Below, one piece after another: positions 10,345 through 20,895 of a stretch of 64,000 nt of DNA. The position numbers were made by a program, and so were the translations under genes. Under the pieces are notes generated by a model. That model saw only the letters and a list, made by a program, of their open reading frames with translations. It did not search any database and was not told where the DNA came from. The DNA comes from Boswellia sacra (Eukaryota > Streptophyta > Magnoliopsida > Sapindales > Burseraceae): assembly GCA_013180625.2 (NCBI GenBank), contig SNVD02014757.1:1-64000 (forward strand). Reading direction: 5' to 3'. The stretch's first letter is position 1. Each line of letters starts with the position of its first letter.

Positions 10345-11458
10345 GTAGTCCCCCTAGGCCTAAGTCGACTAACGAGTCGATGTAGGGGCAATTAAATTAT
10401 TTAGGGTTGGTGAAGGGCCTCAAGGGTAAAGTCTTATGTGGCTTGAACCCTAGGTGGGCGCCACATATGTTAATGAGCTTGTTATTTGCATATGGGCTTG
10501 ATCATTGTTGGTGACTCGAACCCACGTAGATGGAAATCATATATTTGATAAATCTTGAGGTGGACTTTTTATCTACATATAATCCCATTACCCTTTAATT
10601 CGATTTTCACCACCCTTTACGAGAGAAACCTCTAGCGTAACAGCTTAAAGTAAGATGTAAAAGTTGGGAGGTGATCATTGAAGCAGCCATAACAATGAGC
10701 AAATAGCATCTTTGAAAAGGTAAATTCAAAAGGTAACTGCACGAGGTGTTCCAGACAGAGTCCTTGAGGAGGTAAACTTTCCTTCTCCTTTCTTTATCTG
10801 GCGAATATTATTCCTTAATTACGGCTTTGAGAAGAATAATAAAGGAAAAAGAAAAGTAGTAATGTGAAGCCTAACTTGGAAATAAGAGGCACAAAACTTA
10901 GTGTATAGTTTGCTCAACATGCTTTTCCGAAAAGTTATGTAGAAAAATTGGATAATTTGTTCATTAACATGAATGCGTGGGCCACAAAGGTAGAATACAT
11001 AATTGCGAGACACCTGGCATGTAGGTTTAACAGCTTGGAATTTTCTATCCATGTGGCCACTACAGCAACATGGTGGCGACTAGCTACATATCCAAAGTAG
11101 GCTATTAGTACTTAAAATATACTTACCGGAGTTTGAAAAAACAAGAAAGCACGTAGCATGTAACATATAATATTCCATAAAGTATAAATTTATATAATAT
11201 AATATAGGAAGATATAAATGCTAGATCATGGTGGCATTAGGCATATAATAATGTGACAATTCCATTGAGCAAACGGAAGTGTACAGGAAAGCTTATGTCA
11301 GCTACAAATCTTAGTGAGCCTACCATGAATTTATGAAGTAAAGGCTGAAACGTAACTAGAACATGCAAAACATAATGGCAATACACATGCTAAATTGCTA
11401 AACCTAGCGAAATAAAATAAAGTGTAATTCAAATCTCTAGATTGCTATATTAAAGTAG
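10345..11458. other. 3' interior of the Tat-like element without recognisable coding
   Basis: This is where integrase and 3' untranslated sequence would be expected on the minus strand. I see no HHCC or D-D-E integrase motifs; the region looks deleted or replaced. Confidence 0.5.
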
Positions 11459-11851
11459 TCAAACGTACTTTGATATACTGGAAGACTCTAGGATGACCAT
11501 GTGAGAGACAGTTGGTAGAAGGGAGTCTACCCCAGAAGCAATTCTTGTTAAACTATCAGCCTTTGAATTCTCCAACCTTGGAACTCTTATGATGTCAAAA
11601 CCTTTAAAATTGTGAAGAAATAAGTAAACTCCATCCAAGTAAGCCACCATGGTAGAGCCTTTTGCTTGATAGTCTCTCCGGATTTGGTTTACCACTAATT
11701 GGGAATCATTATGGATGGCAATCTCTTCAAATCCAAGAGCAACTGCCAACCTAAGTCTTCCAAGGAGGGCTTCATATTCTACGACATTATTGGTAGCTTT
11801 AAAATTAAAACGTAAAGCCATAGCAATTTTTACCCCATCTGGGGTTGACAA
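11459..11851 (-). pseudogene. Gypsy polyprotein fragment: RNase H
   Basis: This is a plant-type RNase H of the kind found in Tat-lineage gypsy elements. It shows the ATNNVVEYEALLGRLRLA motif with a conserved Glu, then NDSQLVVNQI with the catalytic Asp, and a C-terminal NSKADSLTRIAS segment with the last Asp. RNase H degrades the RNA strand during reverse transcription. The reading frame is separated by stops from the preceding reverse-transcriptase fragments. The downstream integrase is missing. Confidence 0.8.
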
Positions 11852-11928
11852 AATTAAGCCAGCTCCTCTACCAGTCTTATTAGATTACCCATCCATGAAC
11901 AAGACCCATGCCTTCTATGGGTCCATTT

Positions 11929-12490
11929 TCATAGGCATTGGTCGATCATTTGATTCATAGCCTCCTCATCCTCCTCAACTCTATTGCCTAAAAACTCTAC
12001 AAGGAAGTCAACGACTACTTGTCCTTTGATAGACGGTCTTGCAATATAATGTATGTCAAACTCTCTTGACTCAATGGACCACTTGATGAGTCTTCCACAG
12101 AGCTCTAGACGATAGAGGACTTGTCTCAAAGGATGATCAGTTGGCACCATAATGGTGTGCGCTTGAAAATATGGGCGAAGCTTTCATGCAGCAATAACTA
12201 GGGCAAGAACAAGCTTCTCCATGGGAAGTTATCGACCTTCAACATCTGTCAAAGCCTTACTCACATAATACACTGGCCTCTAGATTCCTTAATTCTCATG
12301 AATAATTAATGGTTGCACTAACTGCATATGCAAAGATTGCTAGATAGAGAAAGAATGGTTCCCCGCTAACTGGTTTGAAGAGGAGAGGAAGAGAACCTAA
12401 ATACCTCTTAAGCCGTAGGAAAACACTCTCAAACTCACTCATCCATTCAAATTGCTTACACTTCCTCAAAGTTTTAAAGAAAGGTGACAT
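11929..12490 (-). pseudogene. Gypsy polyprotein fragment: RT thumb / first RNase H region
   Basis: Two open pieces (12296-12490 and 11929-12150) match the part of gypsy polyproteins after the polymerase palm. The first has the F..LK.YL...PLL.KP..GE..FLYLA segment. The second has the PTDHPLRQVLYR-ELCGRLIKWSIE-E-DI-Y..R.SIKGQV.VDFL.E segment. A stretch between them is disrupted by stops or frameshifts. Confidence 0.75.
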
Positions 12491-12591
12491 TTGTCGGTTG
12501 CTCTTGAAACAAAGCGATTCAACTCGACAACTCGTCCAGTGAGGACTTGCATATTTTTTGGTGTTTTAGGGGACTCAAGCTACAGAAATGC

Positions 12592-13116
12592 TTAGATTTT
12601 CTTAAGATTGGCCTCTATTCCCCTTTGGGTGACAATAAACCTTAAAAACTTTCCAGAGGACACTCCAAAAGCACATTTGGTAGGATTCAACTTCATATTG
12701 TGTTTTCGGAGGATGTCAAAAGTTGTTCGGAGGTCATCCACATGGGATGTGGCATCCATACTCTTGATAAGCATGTCGTCAACATAAACTTCCATGGTCT
12801 TTCCTAGGAGAGGAGCAAACATAGAGTTTACTAACCGTTGATAAGTTACTTCAACATTTTTCAGCCCAAAAGGCATCATTCGAGAACAGTACAACACTCT
12901 ATCTATGATGAAGGTTGTCTTCTCCTTATCCTTCAAGTACATTGGAATTTGGTTATAACCAGAATATGCATCCATGAAGCTCAGCAATTGATGGCTGGCA
13001 GTGGCATCAACTAGTTGGTCTATCGTAGGCAATGAAAAACTATCTTTTGGGCAGTGCTTGCTCAAATCTTTGAAGTCAATACAAACGCACCATTTTCTAT
13101 TGACTTTTTTCACCAA
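12592..13116 (-). pseudogene. Gypsy reverse transcriptase fragment
   Basis: A clear Ty3/gypsy reverse transcriptase palm. The block VCIDFKDL-KHCPKDSF-LP-ID carries the first catalytic Asp, SFMDAYSGYNQI follows, and YVDDML carries the paired catalytic Asps. The C-terminal HNMKLNP.KCAFGVSSGKFL block closes it. The upstream end (V-K-K-V-N-R-K-W) follows a stop and joins in order to the linker at 13246-13656. It copies retrotransposon RNA into DNA in virus-like particles. Flanking stops make this copy inactive. Confidence 0.88.
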
Positions 13117-13245
13117 TACTACATTGGAGAGTCACTCAGGGTAGTTTACCACTCGAATGATTTCACATGTCAAGAGCTTTTCTACTTCTAAGGCAATTGC
13201 CTGTAAGCGCTATAAGGCTTTGTACCTCCTCTTTTATCAAATGGG

Positions 13246-14141
13246 TTAAGCTTGAGGGTTGACATTTAAGCAGTGAACAACTATACTTGGGTCTATGCCT
13301 GGCATGTCTACATGAGACCATGCAAAAATGTTATTGTATTCTTGGAGAAAACCAATCAGTCTATCATTGATTGGTGTAGGAAGACTCTTACCCAACTTCA
13401 CTATCTTTTCTGGATTATCCAAACAGATAGGGACATCATCCATTCCTTCCATTGGAACTGTAGCTTCCCTTTTTACAGGGTCTCGTGGTTCCAAACTTTT
13501 CCTCCCCTCAGAAGGTTCTCCTTGAATCATCATTAGTTTATGTGCCTTTTCTTTGAAAGCCATGTTGTAGCATTCTTGAGAGGTCTGTTGTTCACCTCTA
13601 ACTTCCCCTATCCCTGAAGGTGTTGAAAACTTCAAGGTATGATGATAAACACCCATTACTGCTTAAAAGTCATAAAATGATGGCCGCCCAAGAATGGTGT
13701 TGTAAACACCTGGATAATCTACCACGAGAAAGTTTACCATCTTTGTTGTTTGTAGGGAGCCTTCTCCCAAGGTCACAGGTAATGAAATTACTTCTTTGGG
13801 CATAACATTTCCTCCAACGAATCCATTAGAGAAGTTTGGATGCCTCTTATATCTCTGCGGTTGAGACCTAGTCAATCAAATGCATCTAATGACATTATGT
13901 CATCCGAGCTTTTATTGTCAATCAATACTCTTTTTAACCTTTTATTGGCAACGATTACAGTGATGATTAAGGCATCACAGTGATGATGATAAATACCTTG
14001 AGCATCTTGAGATGAGAAAGAGATAACGTCATTATCTTTAGCATTGGCAAAAGAAGCCGTCAAGTTGACTTCATAGCGAAGGAGGTCATATCTTGCCTGT
14101 CTAGCGAGGTGCCTTCGAGCCTGGGTACTTAGACCAGTCAC
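13246..14141 (-). pseudogene. Gypsy protease and protease-RT linker fragments
   Basis: Three consecutive open pieces are involved. The 5' piece (13872-14141) carries the retroviral-type aspartic protease site as IDNKSSDDIM, where plant Tat elements normally have DNGSS, so the Gly after the catalytic pair is altered. The middle piece (13663-13875) continues the protease with the GVYNTILGRPSFYDF-type ending. The 3' piece (13246-13656) is the linker with F-A-W-S-x-x-D-M-P-G-I-D-P, the standard lead-in to gypsy reverse transcriptase. Stops separate the pieces. Confidence 0.8.
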
Positions 14142-14694
14142 TACTCCCTCAAAATCATGGCTACTTCTTCTAATGGTTCTTTTTCTTTGTCATTCTTGCT
14201 AGATGGTTTAGGGGGGCAATAAATGTATTCTTGTAGTTGGCCGTCCTTGATAAGACCCTCAATTTGTTTCCTAAATTAAAAGCAATATGCCGTGTTATGA
14301 CCATAAGTTCGATGGAAATGACAAAACTTTCTCTTATCTCTTACTTTTGGATTCGACCGTAAAGGGTTAGGTTCTTTTAGTAGTCTTTTATCTTTGATTT
14401 CTTTTAAGATATCTTGTTGTGGCATGTTAAGTAATGTAAACATACAGTGCTCTTCCTGGCATCGATCATGATACTCCTAGCGAGGTTGGGTTGATGACCC
14501 TTGCAACAAGAGATGATTATTTCTAAATATATCTGACACGACGCGTTGGTCCAAGGTTGACCTCCGATTTCTATTGCGATGTTCTCTCTTGTCATTGTCA
14601 TATGATCGTCCATCTACATATGAGGAATTAGGCGTTACCAAAGTCTGCCCAGGGTAATTTGCTTGATAAATTTCCTCTAAATCAGCATAGCAAG
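14142..14694 (-). pseudogene. Gag C-terminal region of the Tat-like element with zinc knuckle
   Basis: On the minus strand around 14280-14330 the frame reads K-F-C-H-F-H-R-T-Y-G-H-N-T-A-Y-C. This is the C-x2-H...G-H...C knuckle typical of Tat gag, followed by an I-E-L-I-K-D-G-Q-L-Q-E-Y-I-like segment. The rest of gag lies beyond the nested element (23173 onward). Stops interrupt the frame. Confidence 0.6.
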
Positions 14695-16103
14695 TGATGC
14701 GTTCGAAACTAGCAAGTATACTAGTCGCACAAGTAATAAAGTGATGAGTAAGATATCGTTCCCACGAGGATTGATTCTAATTAAATTTGTTATTCGAAAG
14801 CAAAAACAGAGTAAATGGGGGGTTTTGTTGATTGATTAACTAAGTGAAATAATAATACAAACGAAGAATAACAAAACAGAAAGTTAATTCGAATGAAAAA
14901 TCAATGGGAGAAAGCTGGTTAAGGGATCCTTCTCTACCACAAGATATGGATTTGCGAATTAATTGTAGAATTGTCATCTAATTACAGCATTGAGTTATCA
15001 ACCGTAGATAACAACAAGCTCTGTTATCCCAATCTTTCCTTACTTTGTTGTTAAATAAAACAAGGCTCTTTATTTAATCTCTATCCATTAAACAACCTAG
15101 AACAAGCTCTCTAAATTTAATTCAATGGATGCATTATGATAAGAAAGATAGGTTGATCTAAGCAATAAACACACAAGCTCGGATTATTTAACTTAGGTTA
15201 TATCTCCAATTGCAATCTCTGATCACAATTTTGCTACTAATGATTAGAAATTCAAGACAATTACGGATCAAGATTTCTAGTCTAGCAATAGACAATATCC
15301 AAGATTATATTCAGTTGGCCACCCAAATACAATCCAGCAAGCAATCATAAGCATTAGACATGGGAAAATACAAGCAACTTCAATTAGAGAATTGGATAAC
15401 AATTCCTTACACAATCAACTTACAAAAACCATATCAGGGGCTTTGAAATCACCCTCAACCAATTCAGATTCAGTTACACATGTTTAAGAACGTGGTAAAT
15501 ACAATACAACATGGAGACATTCCAGAAAATGAAAGGGAAGGGAAAAACTTAGCAAATTGATGTAATTCTCTTTGGATTGTAGTTCTTCCTCTTTCCAAGC
15601 TTCCTTTCTCCTTCAAGAACTCCAAGAGATGAAAGAATTCCAGAGCTGCAGCCTTCACCACGTTCTCCCCTCTTCAAGTTATCAAAATAAAACCCTAAAA
15701 TGTGTTTAAATACTCTGCTACAGTGAATTGCTACAGTGCCCCGTATTATACATGCTACAGTGACTTGTGGAATTATATTTCTATACATCTCACACTGTTT
15801 TGATTACAACTTTTGGTACACTGAATGGATTTATAAACCGTAAATTTCTCCAGAAAATAGACTTCGAGAGCTTTCCAACGGTATATAATATGTCGTCGGG
15901 TTCATTGTATATCCATACAATTAAATCCGAGAAGATCACTGACTAGCAGAGGTGAAAATGAAGGGTTTTACTCCATTTTTGTGCAAGTTGCTCCAAAACT
16001 CCTACAAACATCAAAACACACAAAAACATAAAAATACCACGGAATATAGCAAAGAAACATGGACGAATTGATATAAAAGTAATACATAAATAGACACCTA
16101 TCA
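14695..16103 (-). repeat. 3' LTR of the Athila-like element
   Basis: A 1409-bp repeat pairing with 21768-23172. Short open frames inside are repeated in both LTRs and match no protein. Confidence 0.88.
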
Positions 16104-18060
16104 AATTCCCCCACACTTAGACTTTGCTAGTCCTCGAGCAACTAAAATGATACGAAACAAAACTAAACCGAAACAGAATCAAAGAAAAATTAAAACACAC
16201 AAATGCTTCAACTTGCAAATAGGCCTCAAAGATTGTACTTAATTATAACCCAAGGAAAACTTCAAAATAATGCACTTGATCAACAATTTTATCTCAAATA
16301 TTAGTTTCGCTTCACTTCAATTCCTCAAGTGTGTGTGTGTAGAGCCATTCTCACCTAATCACTTGTAACCCGGATGAGTTTATGCTTAAAAATGAATCAT
16401 ATTTAATAGTGAAGATGTATGTATAAATGAACTCCATAGGCCTGCTTTTCAAGTCACTCTCCACTAATGTAGACATGTACAACACCAAGGATCAAGTAGG
16501 ACTTTATTAAGCTTGTAACGTTTGGCTTGGGTGAAGGTATGATAAAGGATAATAATTTGGCTCAAATCACCCACAAACACATAAATCATTCAAGACTATG
16601 TAAGAGCTCACCCTATAATCACACTTTATTTTAATTTCACTAGGTTACTCCCCAACTTTTTAGAACACTCAATCTTTCTGTTTTTTTTCTTCTCGTCTTC
16701 TCTTTTTTTTTTGTAATAAAACAAAAGACTACAAACACCCCCACACTTGTGTTGTTTCATTCTTTTTTAATAAGAACACCCAATGGTATGAACTCTTTTT
16801 CTTTCTTTTTTTTTCTTTTTTTTTTACTGCAATTCCACTCCCCCACACTTAAACAATACATTGTCCTCAATGTTTAAGTACGTGGAAGATAAGTACAGAT
16901 TTTTTTCTCTTTTTTTTTTTTTTTTACAAACATAAAAAAAACTCACTTGTATTGCTCATGGCATAATCCAACCTCCTCTAACTTCCCAAAACCAGAACAT
17001 AGCTCAAAATGTAATTGCGAATGATTTACATGCTCATAGGTAAGGGATAAATGTTTGGAACAAATTCATTTGAGGTTAGGAAATCTTTTAGTGAGTTAAC
17101 AAAGAAAAAGGCTTACAAAGGCTCAAAGGGGTAACTAGGGATCAATTTCAGTCAAGGTTGGCTATTAAGGCTCAAACGGTCCAAAGATGGCTAAATCATT
17201 TCCCCAATGTTGCACAGCCTAGGATTTCGCCTTGAGTGACCATCAAACAAGTTCTAGAATTCATAAATCTGAAGAAACACTTAAAGTAACATAAACTTTC
17301 TCTAAGTAAACAAATAACTCAGTGATAATGGCTCGGTGCTCAATGTTGTGCAAGGAATCAAAAGTAAAGCAAAAACCAATATACATTTCAAGCACACAGA
17401 TCCATGCATCATTTATCATTTTCCAAGAGTTATTCTTAATTCAATCATGCCTTATCATTGGCCCATAAAATGCAAGAGAAGAGGTACGTGGCATTGTTAC
17501 ACCTGAGTCAAGATTGTATATTTCAACAATCCTTAGGACCAGTAGCCCGCAGACTTTAAGGTTTCCAGCCTATATACCTTTATTATGAAGAACAAAACAA
17601 GAAACAAGACACTTCAAACAACATAAAATAAACAAACTACAGATTTATTTAGAGAGAATGCGTTTCAGAAGTTAAGGAAACCCATATTCTGCCAAATTCT
17701 CAGGGTTTTTCCACAATTTGTTTTTTAAATCGAAACTGATAAAGATAAAAACCACATAACAACTCTAAATTACGCAAAAACTAAACTCACTCATAAAATA
17801 ACAACGTTCAACAAGTCAGCAAACAAAAACAAGTTAGTTAGAATGGGTCTACAAAGTTTAGAAGTTAGCCTCCTTATTCAGCCATTAAGGATTGACGAGA
17901 TCCAGAATGCGTTTCAAGAGAACTTGAACTTTTTAAGCCACCACTCTAAAAACCGAGATTAGAAAATATTACCTGGGACGAAAGAAATAACCTGAAAAAG
18001 CTCAAAAGAAATAACATGAAAACTCTCAAATAAACACAATAAAAAAAAAGCAAACAAAAA
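16104..18060. other. 3' interior of the Athila-like element, non-coding
   Basis: AT-rich sequence with several poly-T/CT tracts (about 16675-16710, 16795-16830, 16900-16925) and two further copies of a CCCCCACACTT-like motif. Nothing in any frame resembles pol or env domains. Confidence 0.6.
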
Positions 18061-18097
18061 CAAAGCAAACTAGCAGATAGAGATTACAGATGGAGCG

Positions 18098-18740
18098 TTA
18101 AATCCAGTTTAGTTTACGCCTCTTATTGCCTTCCCAAACCAATCCAATCCGAGCTGTTGTTGGATCAGGCGAATAGACGAATTCTTTTAGTTTGTCGATT
18201 AACTCCCCTGCCGTTGAAGCTGTAACAAGGATTTGCCTCGCTGATGGTGAGATAAAATTTTTTTCTACAGCTTGATCAAGAAGAGACAACAAACCATCAA
18301 AAAAGTTATTGACATTTAACAAACCAATGGGTTTTTTATGGATGTTTAGCTGTGCCCAAGAGGTGATTTGAAAAATCTCCTCTAATGTGCCATAACCACC
18401 GGGTAAAGCTATAAATGCATCGGACTTAACAACCATATGTGCAATATGCTCATGCATACTAGAGACCTGTAACTCTTTCCTGATTGTGTTGCCTACGATA
18501 TCTCGTACAGCTAATGGTTAGATAAGCGAGAACTTTGTCCTCCTAGGATGCCCAGCTGTTGACACACACCCCATTAACCCAAGACTACCCCCTCCATAAA
18601 TCACATTAATACCCCTTCGCAGCTTAATGCATACCAAGATCAAGAGCTGCTGTGGTTAAACTCTCCATCTTTACCAAATTGCGATCCGCAACATACGTAT
18701 ATATGGCGGAATCGCCGAATTGGATGTTTTCTTCCATTTT
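18098..18740 (-). pseudogene. Intronless LOG-family (cytokinin riboside monophosphate phosphoribohydrolase) copy inside the retrotransposon
   Basis: LOG enzymes release active cytokinin bases from their nucleotide forms in the cytosol. On the minus strand the frame reads Y-G-G-G-S-L-G-L-M-G-C-V-S (about 18555-18599), the LOG nucleotide-binding motif. Further on come A-V-R-D-I-V-G-N-T and S-M-H-E-H-I-A-H-M, then the signature PGGYGTLEEI (about 18390-18420), T-S-W-A-Q-L-N-I-H-K-K-P-I-G-L-L-N and a helical C-terminus ending TAA at 18098. Plant LOG genes have several introns; here these exon-encoded motifs run on without any. An in-frame TAA (18518-18520) and a frameshift near 18625-18635 break the frame, and the N-terminal CVFCGSS block is not recognisable. 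It lies in the same orientation as the retrotransposon. Capture as a processed transcript is inference; the nearby adapter means an assembly join must be excluded. Confidence 0.8.
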
Positions 18741-18868
18741 CTACAAGTGCTCTAACTGTGTAAGAAACGTTAGATATTATGCTTTTCAATTGCAAGACAG
18801 GTTATGGAATGACATATGAAAATTATGCAGAATGTATATATACACCCATAAAACTCTCAAATTTTGAC

Positions 18869-19048
18869 ACATGGGGACATACTTTCGTTGGGGTTTGCTC
18901 GATGCAGATTTATCGCCCCAAGATTTGAAAAAATGAGATATGCTTTCGGCGAGGTTTGACAAAACCTACACACTTGTCTCCCACGTGAAGCATGGAAAAT
19001 GGAGATACACTTTCGACGGGGGTTGACAAAACCGCCACACTTGTCTCC
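18869..19048. repeat. Imperfect ~65-bp tandem repeat
   Basis: About three units carry a GAGATA-CTTTCG-CG-GGTTTGACAAAACC...CACACTTGTCTCCC theme, with starts near 18874, 18935 and 19002. The array stops exactly at the sequencing adapter, so its true length is unknown. Confidence 0.6.
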
Positions 19049-19086
19049 CTGTCTCTTATACACATCTAGATGTGTATAAGAGACAG
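19049..19086. other. Nextera mate-pair junction adapter (assembly contaminant)
   Basis: CTGTCTCTTATACACATCT (19049-19067) is followed immediately by its reverse complement AGATGTGTATAAGAGACAG (19068-19086). This is the doubled Tn5 mosaic end left at the circularisation junction of Nextera mate-pair libraries. It is not biological. Sequence left and right of it may come from DNA pieces kilobases apart. Open frames starting in it produce the tell-tale peptides MYKRQ (minus) and MCIRD (plus). Confidence 0.97.
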
Positions 19087-19226
19087 GTCATATGGTTTGT
19101 CAAAAGGAAAACTTGAAATTAAAACAAACAAAATCAACAAACAACAACAACACAAAAACAACATTGATAATCAGATCAAACGAAAACAAGAAAAAATAAA
19201 ATTCGACAACAACAACACACATTCAA

Positions 19227-19326
19227 NNNNNNNNNNNNNNNNNNNNNNNNNNNNNNNNNNNNNNNNNNNNNNNNNNNNNNNNNNNNNNNNNNNNNNNNNN
19301 NNNNNNNNNNNNNNNNNNNNNNNNNN
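19227..19326. other. Assembly gap of 100 N
   Basis: Exactly 100 N, the conventional placeholder for a gap of unknown size. It lies 140 bp from the adapter within the Athila-like interior. Confidence 1.
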
Positions 19327-19758
19327 TAATCAAATTAAACAAAATAAAGGAAAAGAAAAGAGCAGAAACGAAACTAAAGACACATAAAAGAGATAACAAC
19401 ACAATAACAAATAGAAGTCAAAAACAAGTAAAAACATATAAAAACAAATGAGATAGATGTCAAAGAGAGATAAAACCTGATCAATTTGATGGCCTACGAA
19501 TGGAATCTCCTCGAGACACAAAATTGATCATTATTACCTTATTTTATTTTTCTTTTCTTTTCTTTTTATTTATTTTTCAAAAACATTGGGTTGCCTCCCA
19601 ATAAGCGCTTGGTTTTACGTCCTCAGCCCGACGTTGGTTTCCATCATGGGAGGATCAATCTCTGCTGTGTTCTCTAGTGGGCCTTGGATCCTTCTTCCAA
19701 CAAGAATTGGTGCATGATATGTGCTGGGCCTGGGATGTTAGCAATCGTCCACCCAAAG

Positions 19759-20226
19759 CTATTTTGTGGATCTATAAGTGATTCGGACGAGTTTTCTCTT
19801 CCTTTGTATTCGTGCAAGGCCCATTTCCATTGTAACTCGCACAGTGTCATTCTCACCCAAGAATCCATGATTCAAATGATCTGGAAGTGACTTAAGCTCC
19901 AAGGCAGGGGCTGTCATCACAGAATGAAGAATTTTCTCATTAGATAAAGGAAATTGAATGCAAGAAACATCATACCTATTTATGGTTATAGCTATGGTCT
20001 CATCTAAGCTTGCCGCAGCTTCCTCCATTTCTTTGGACACTTGTATCAAAATTCCTAACTCATTAGAATTTTCTGTCTCTATATGCTCACTAATAGCTAC
20101 ATCCAATCCATTCTTGCGAGTTAACTCAAAATATTGTTGTGGCAAAGAATCAACAACGTCAACTACAAAAACAGAATGTAAGTCACTAGAGTACCTCATT
20201 GCCTCAAAAATATTGAAACATATCAC
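19759..20226 (-). pseudogene. Athila polyprotein fragment between protease and RT
   Basis: This minus-strand frame begins with C-F-N-I-F-E-A-M-R-Y-S and ends with the A-L-E-L-K-S-L-P-D-H-L block. Athila polyproteins carry this lead-in just before reverse transcriptase. The reverse transcriptase that should follow is absent; a short degenerate tail, non-coding AT-rich DNA and the gap come instead. It is separated from the protease piece by frame breaks. Confidence 0.7.
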
Positions 20227-20386
20227 CTTGCCATCAAACTCTATGATGAGAGTGCCATCCTGAAAACATAACCTTGGTACTAACAGTTGTTCGAGAATGT
20301 TCTCCCTAAAAGAATCGGAGTTGGATTAGGAGATGTCTCATCCTCTATTTCAAGGACATAGAAGTTTGCTGGGAAATCCATTTGAT

Positions 20387-20761
20387 TCACCTGCACAAGC
20401 ACATCTTCCACAACTCTTTTGGGATATGCATTAAAATGATCAGCAAGTTGAATGGTAATACCCGTTTTCGCAAAGGTCCAAGATTTAAAGAAGTATAAAT
20501 AGAATATGGCATGACATTAATAGATGCTTCTAAATCTAACATAGCTCTTTCAAACTTGGTATTACCAATGGTGCATGGAATGGTGAACGTACCTGGATCT
20601 TTGTATTTCGGGGGAATTTTTCTTTGCAATACAGCTGAAACATTTTCCTCCACACTTACTTTCTCATTTCCTTTCAACTTTCTCTTGTTGGTGCATAACT
20701 CCTTGAGAAATTTTGCATAACGAGGTACTTGCTTAATAGCATCCAGAAGTGGTATACTCAC
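20387..20761 (-). pseudogene. Athila protease fragment
   Basis: The frame opens with the Athila segment P-L-L-D-A-I-K-Q-V-P-R-Y-A-K-F-L-K-E-L-C. It continues through C-T-I-G-N-T-K-F-E-R-A-M-L-D-L-E-A-S-I-N-V-M-P-Y-S-I-Y. The aspartic protease site, normally DLGAS, reads DLEAS: the Gly has become Glu, which would be expected to inactivate it. The frame then shifts away from the family sequence before its stop. Confidence 0.8.
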
Positions 20762-20895
20762 CTCGTATTTTGCGAAAAAGCTTTTTTACGCAATGATTTT
20801 CTGTTTTTTGTTCCTCCTTCTTCGATTCTACAAATCTATAGGAAAATGTGGAGGCGAACATAGTGGAGATGGGGGTTATAGGATTTACCTGCGAG

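Noticed and set aside
15470..15788. Short open frame in the Athila-like 3' LTR
   Set aside because: Repeated in the other LTR (22551-22745) and without similarity to any protein; a chance frame in the LTR.
19070..19387. Open frame starting M-C-I-R-D-R running into the N gap
   Set aside because: Its start is encoded by the sequencing adapter and it is extended by 100 N; not a gene. The minus-strand frame 18857-19063 starting M-Y-K-R-Q is rejected for the same reason.
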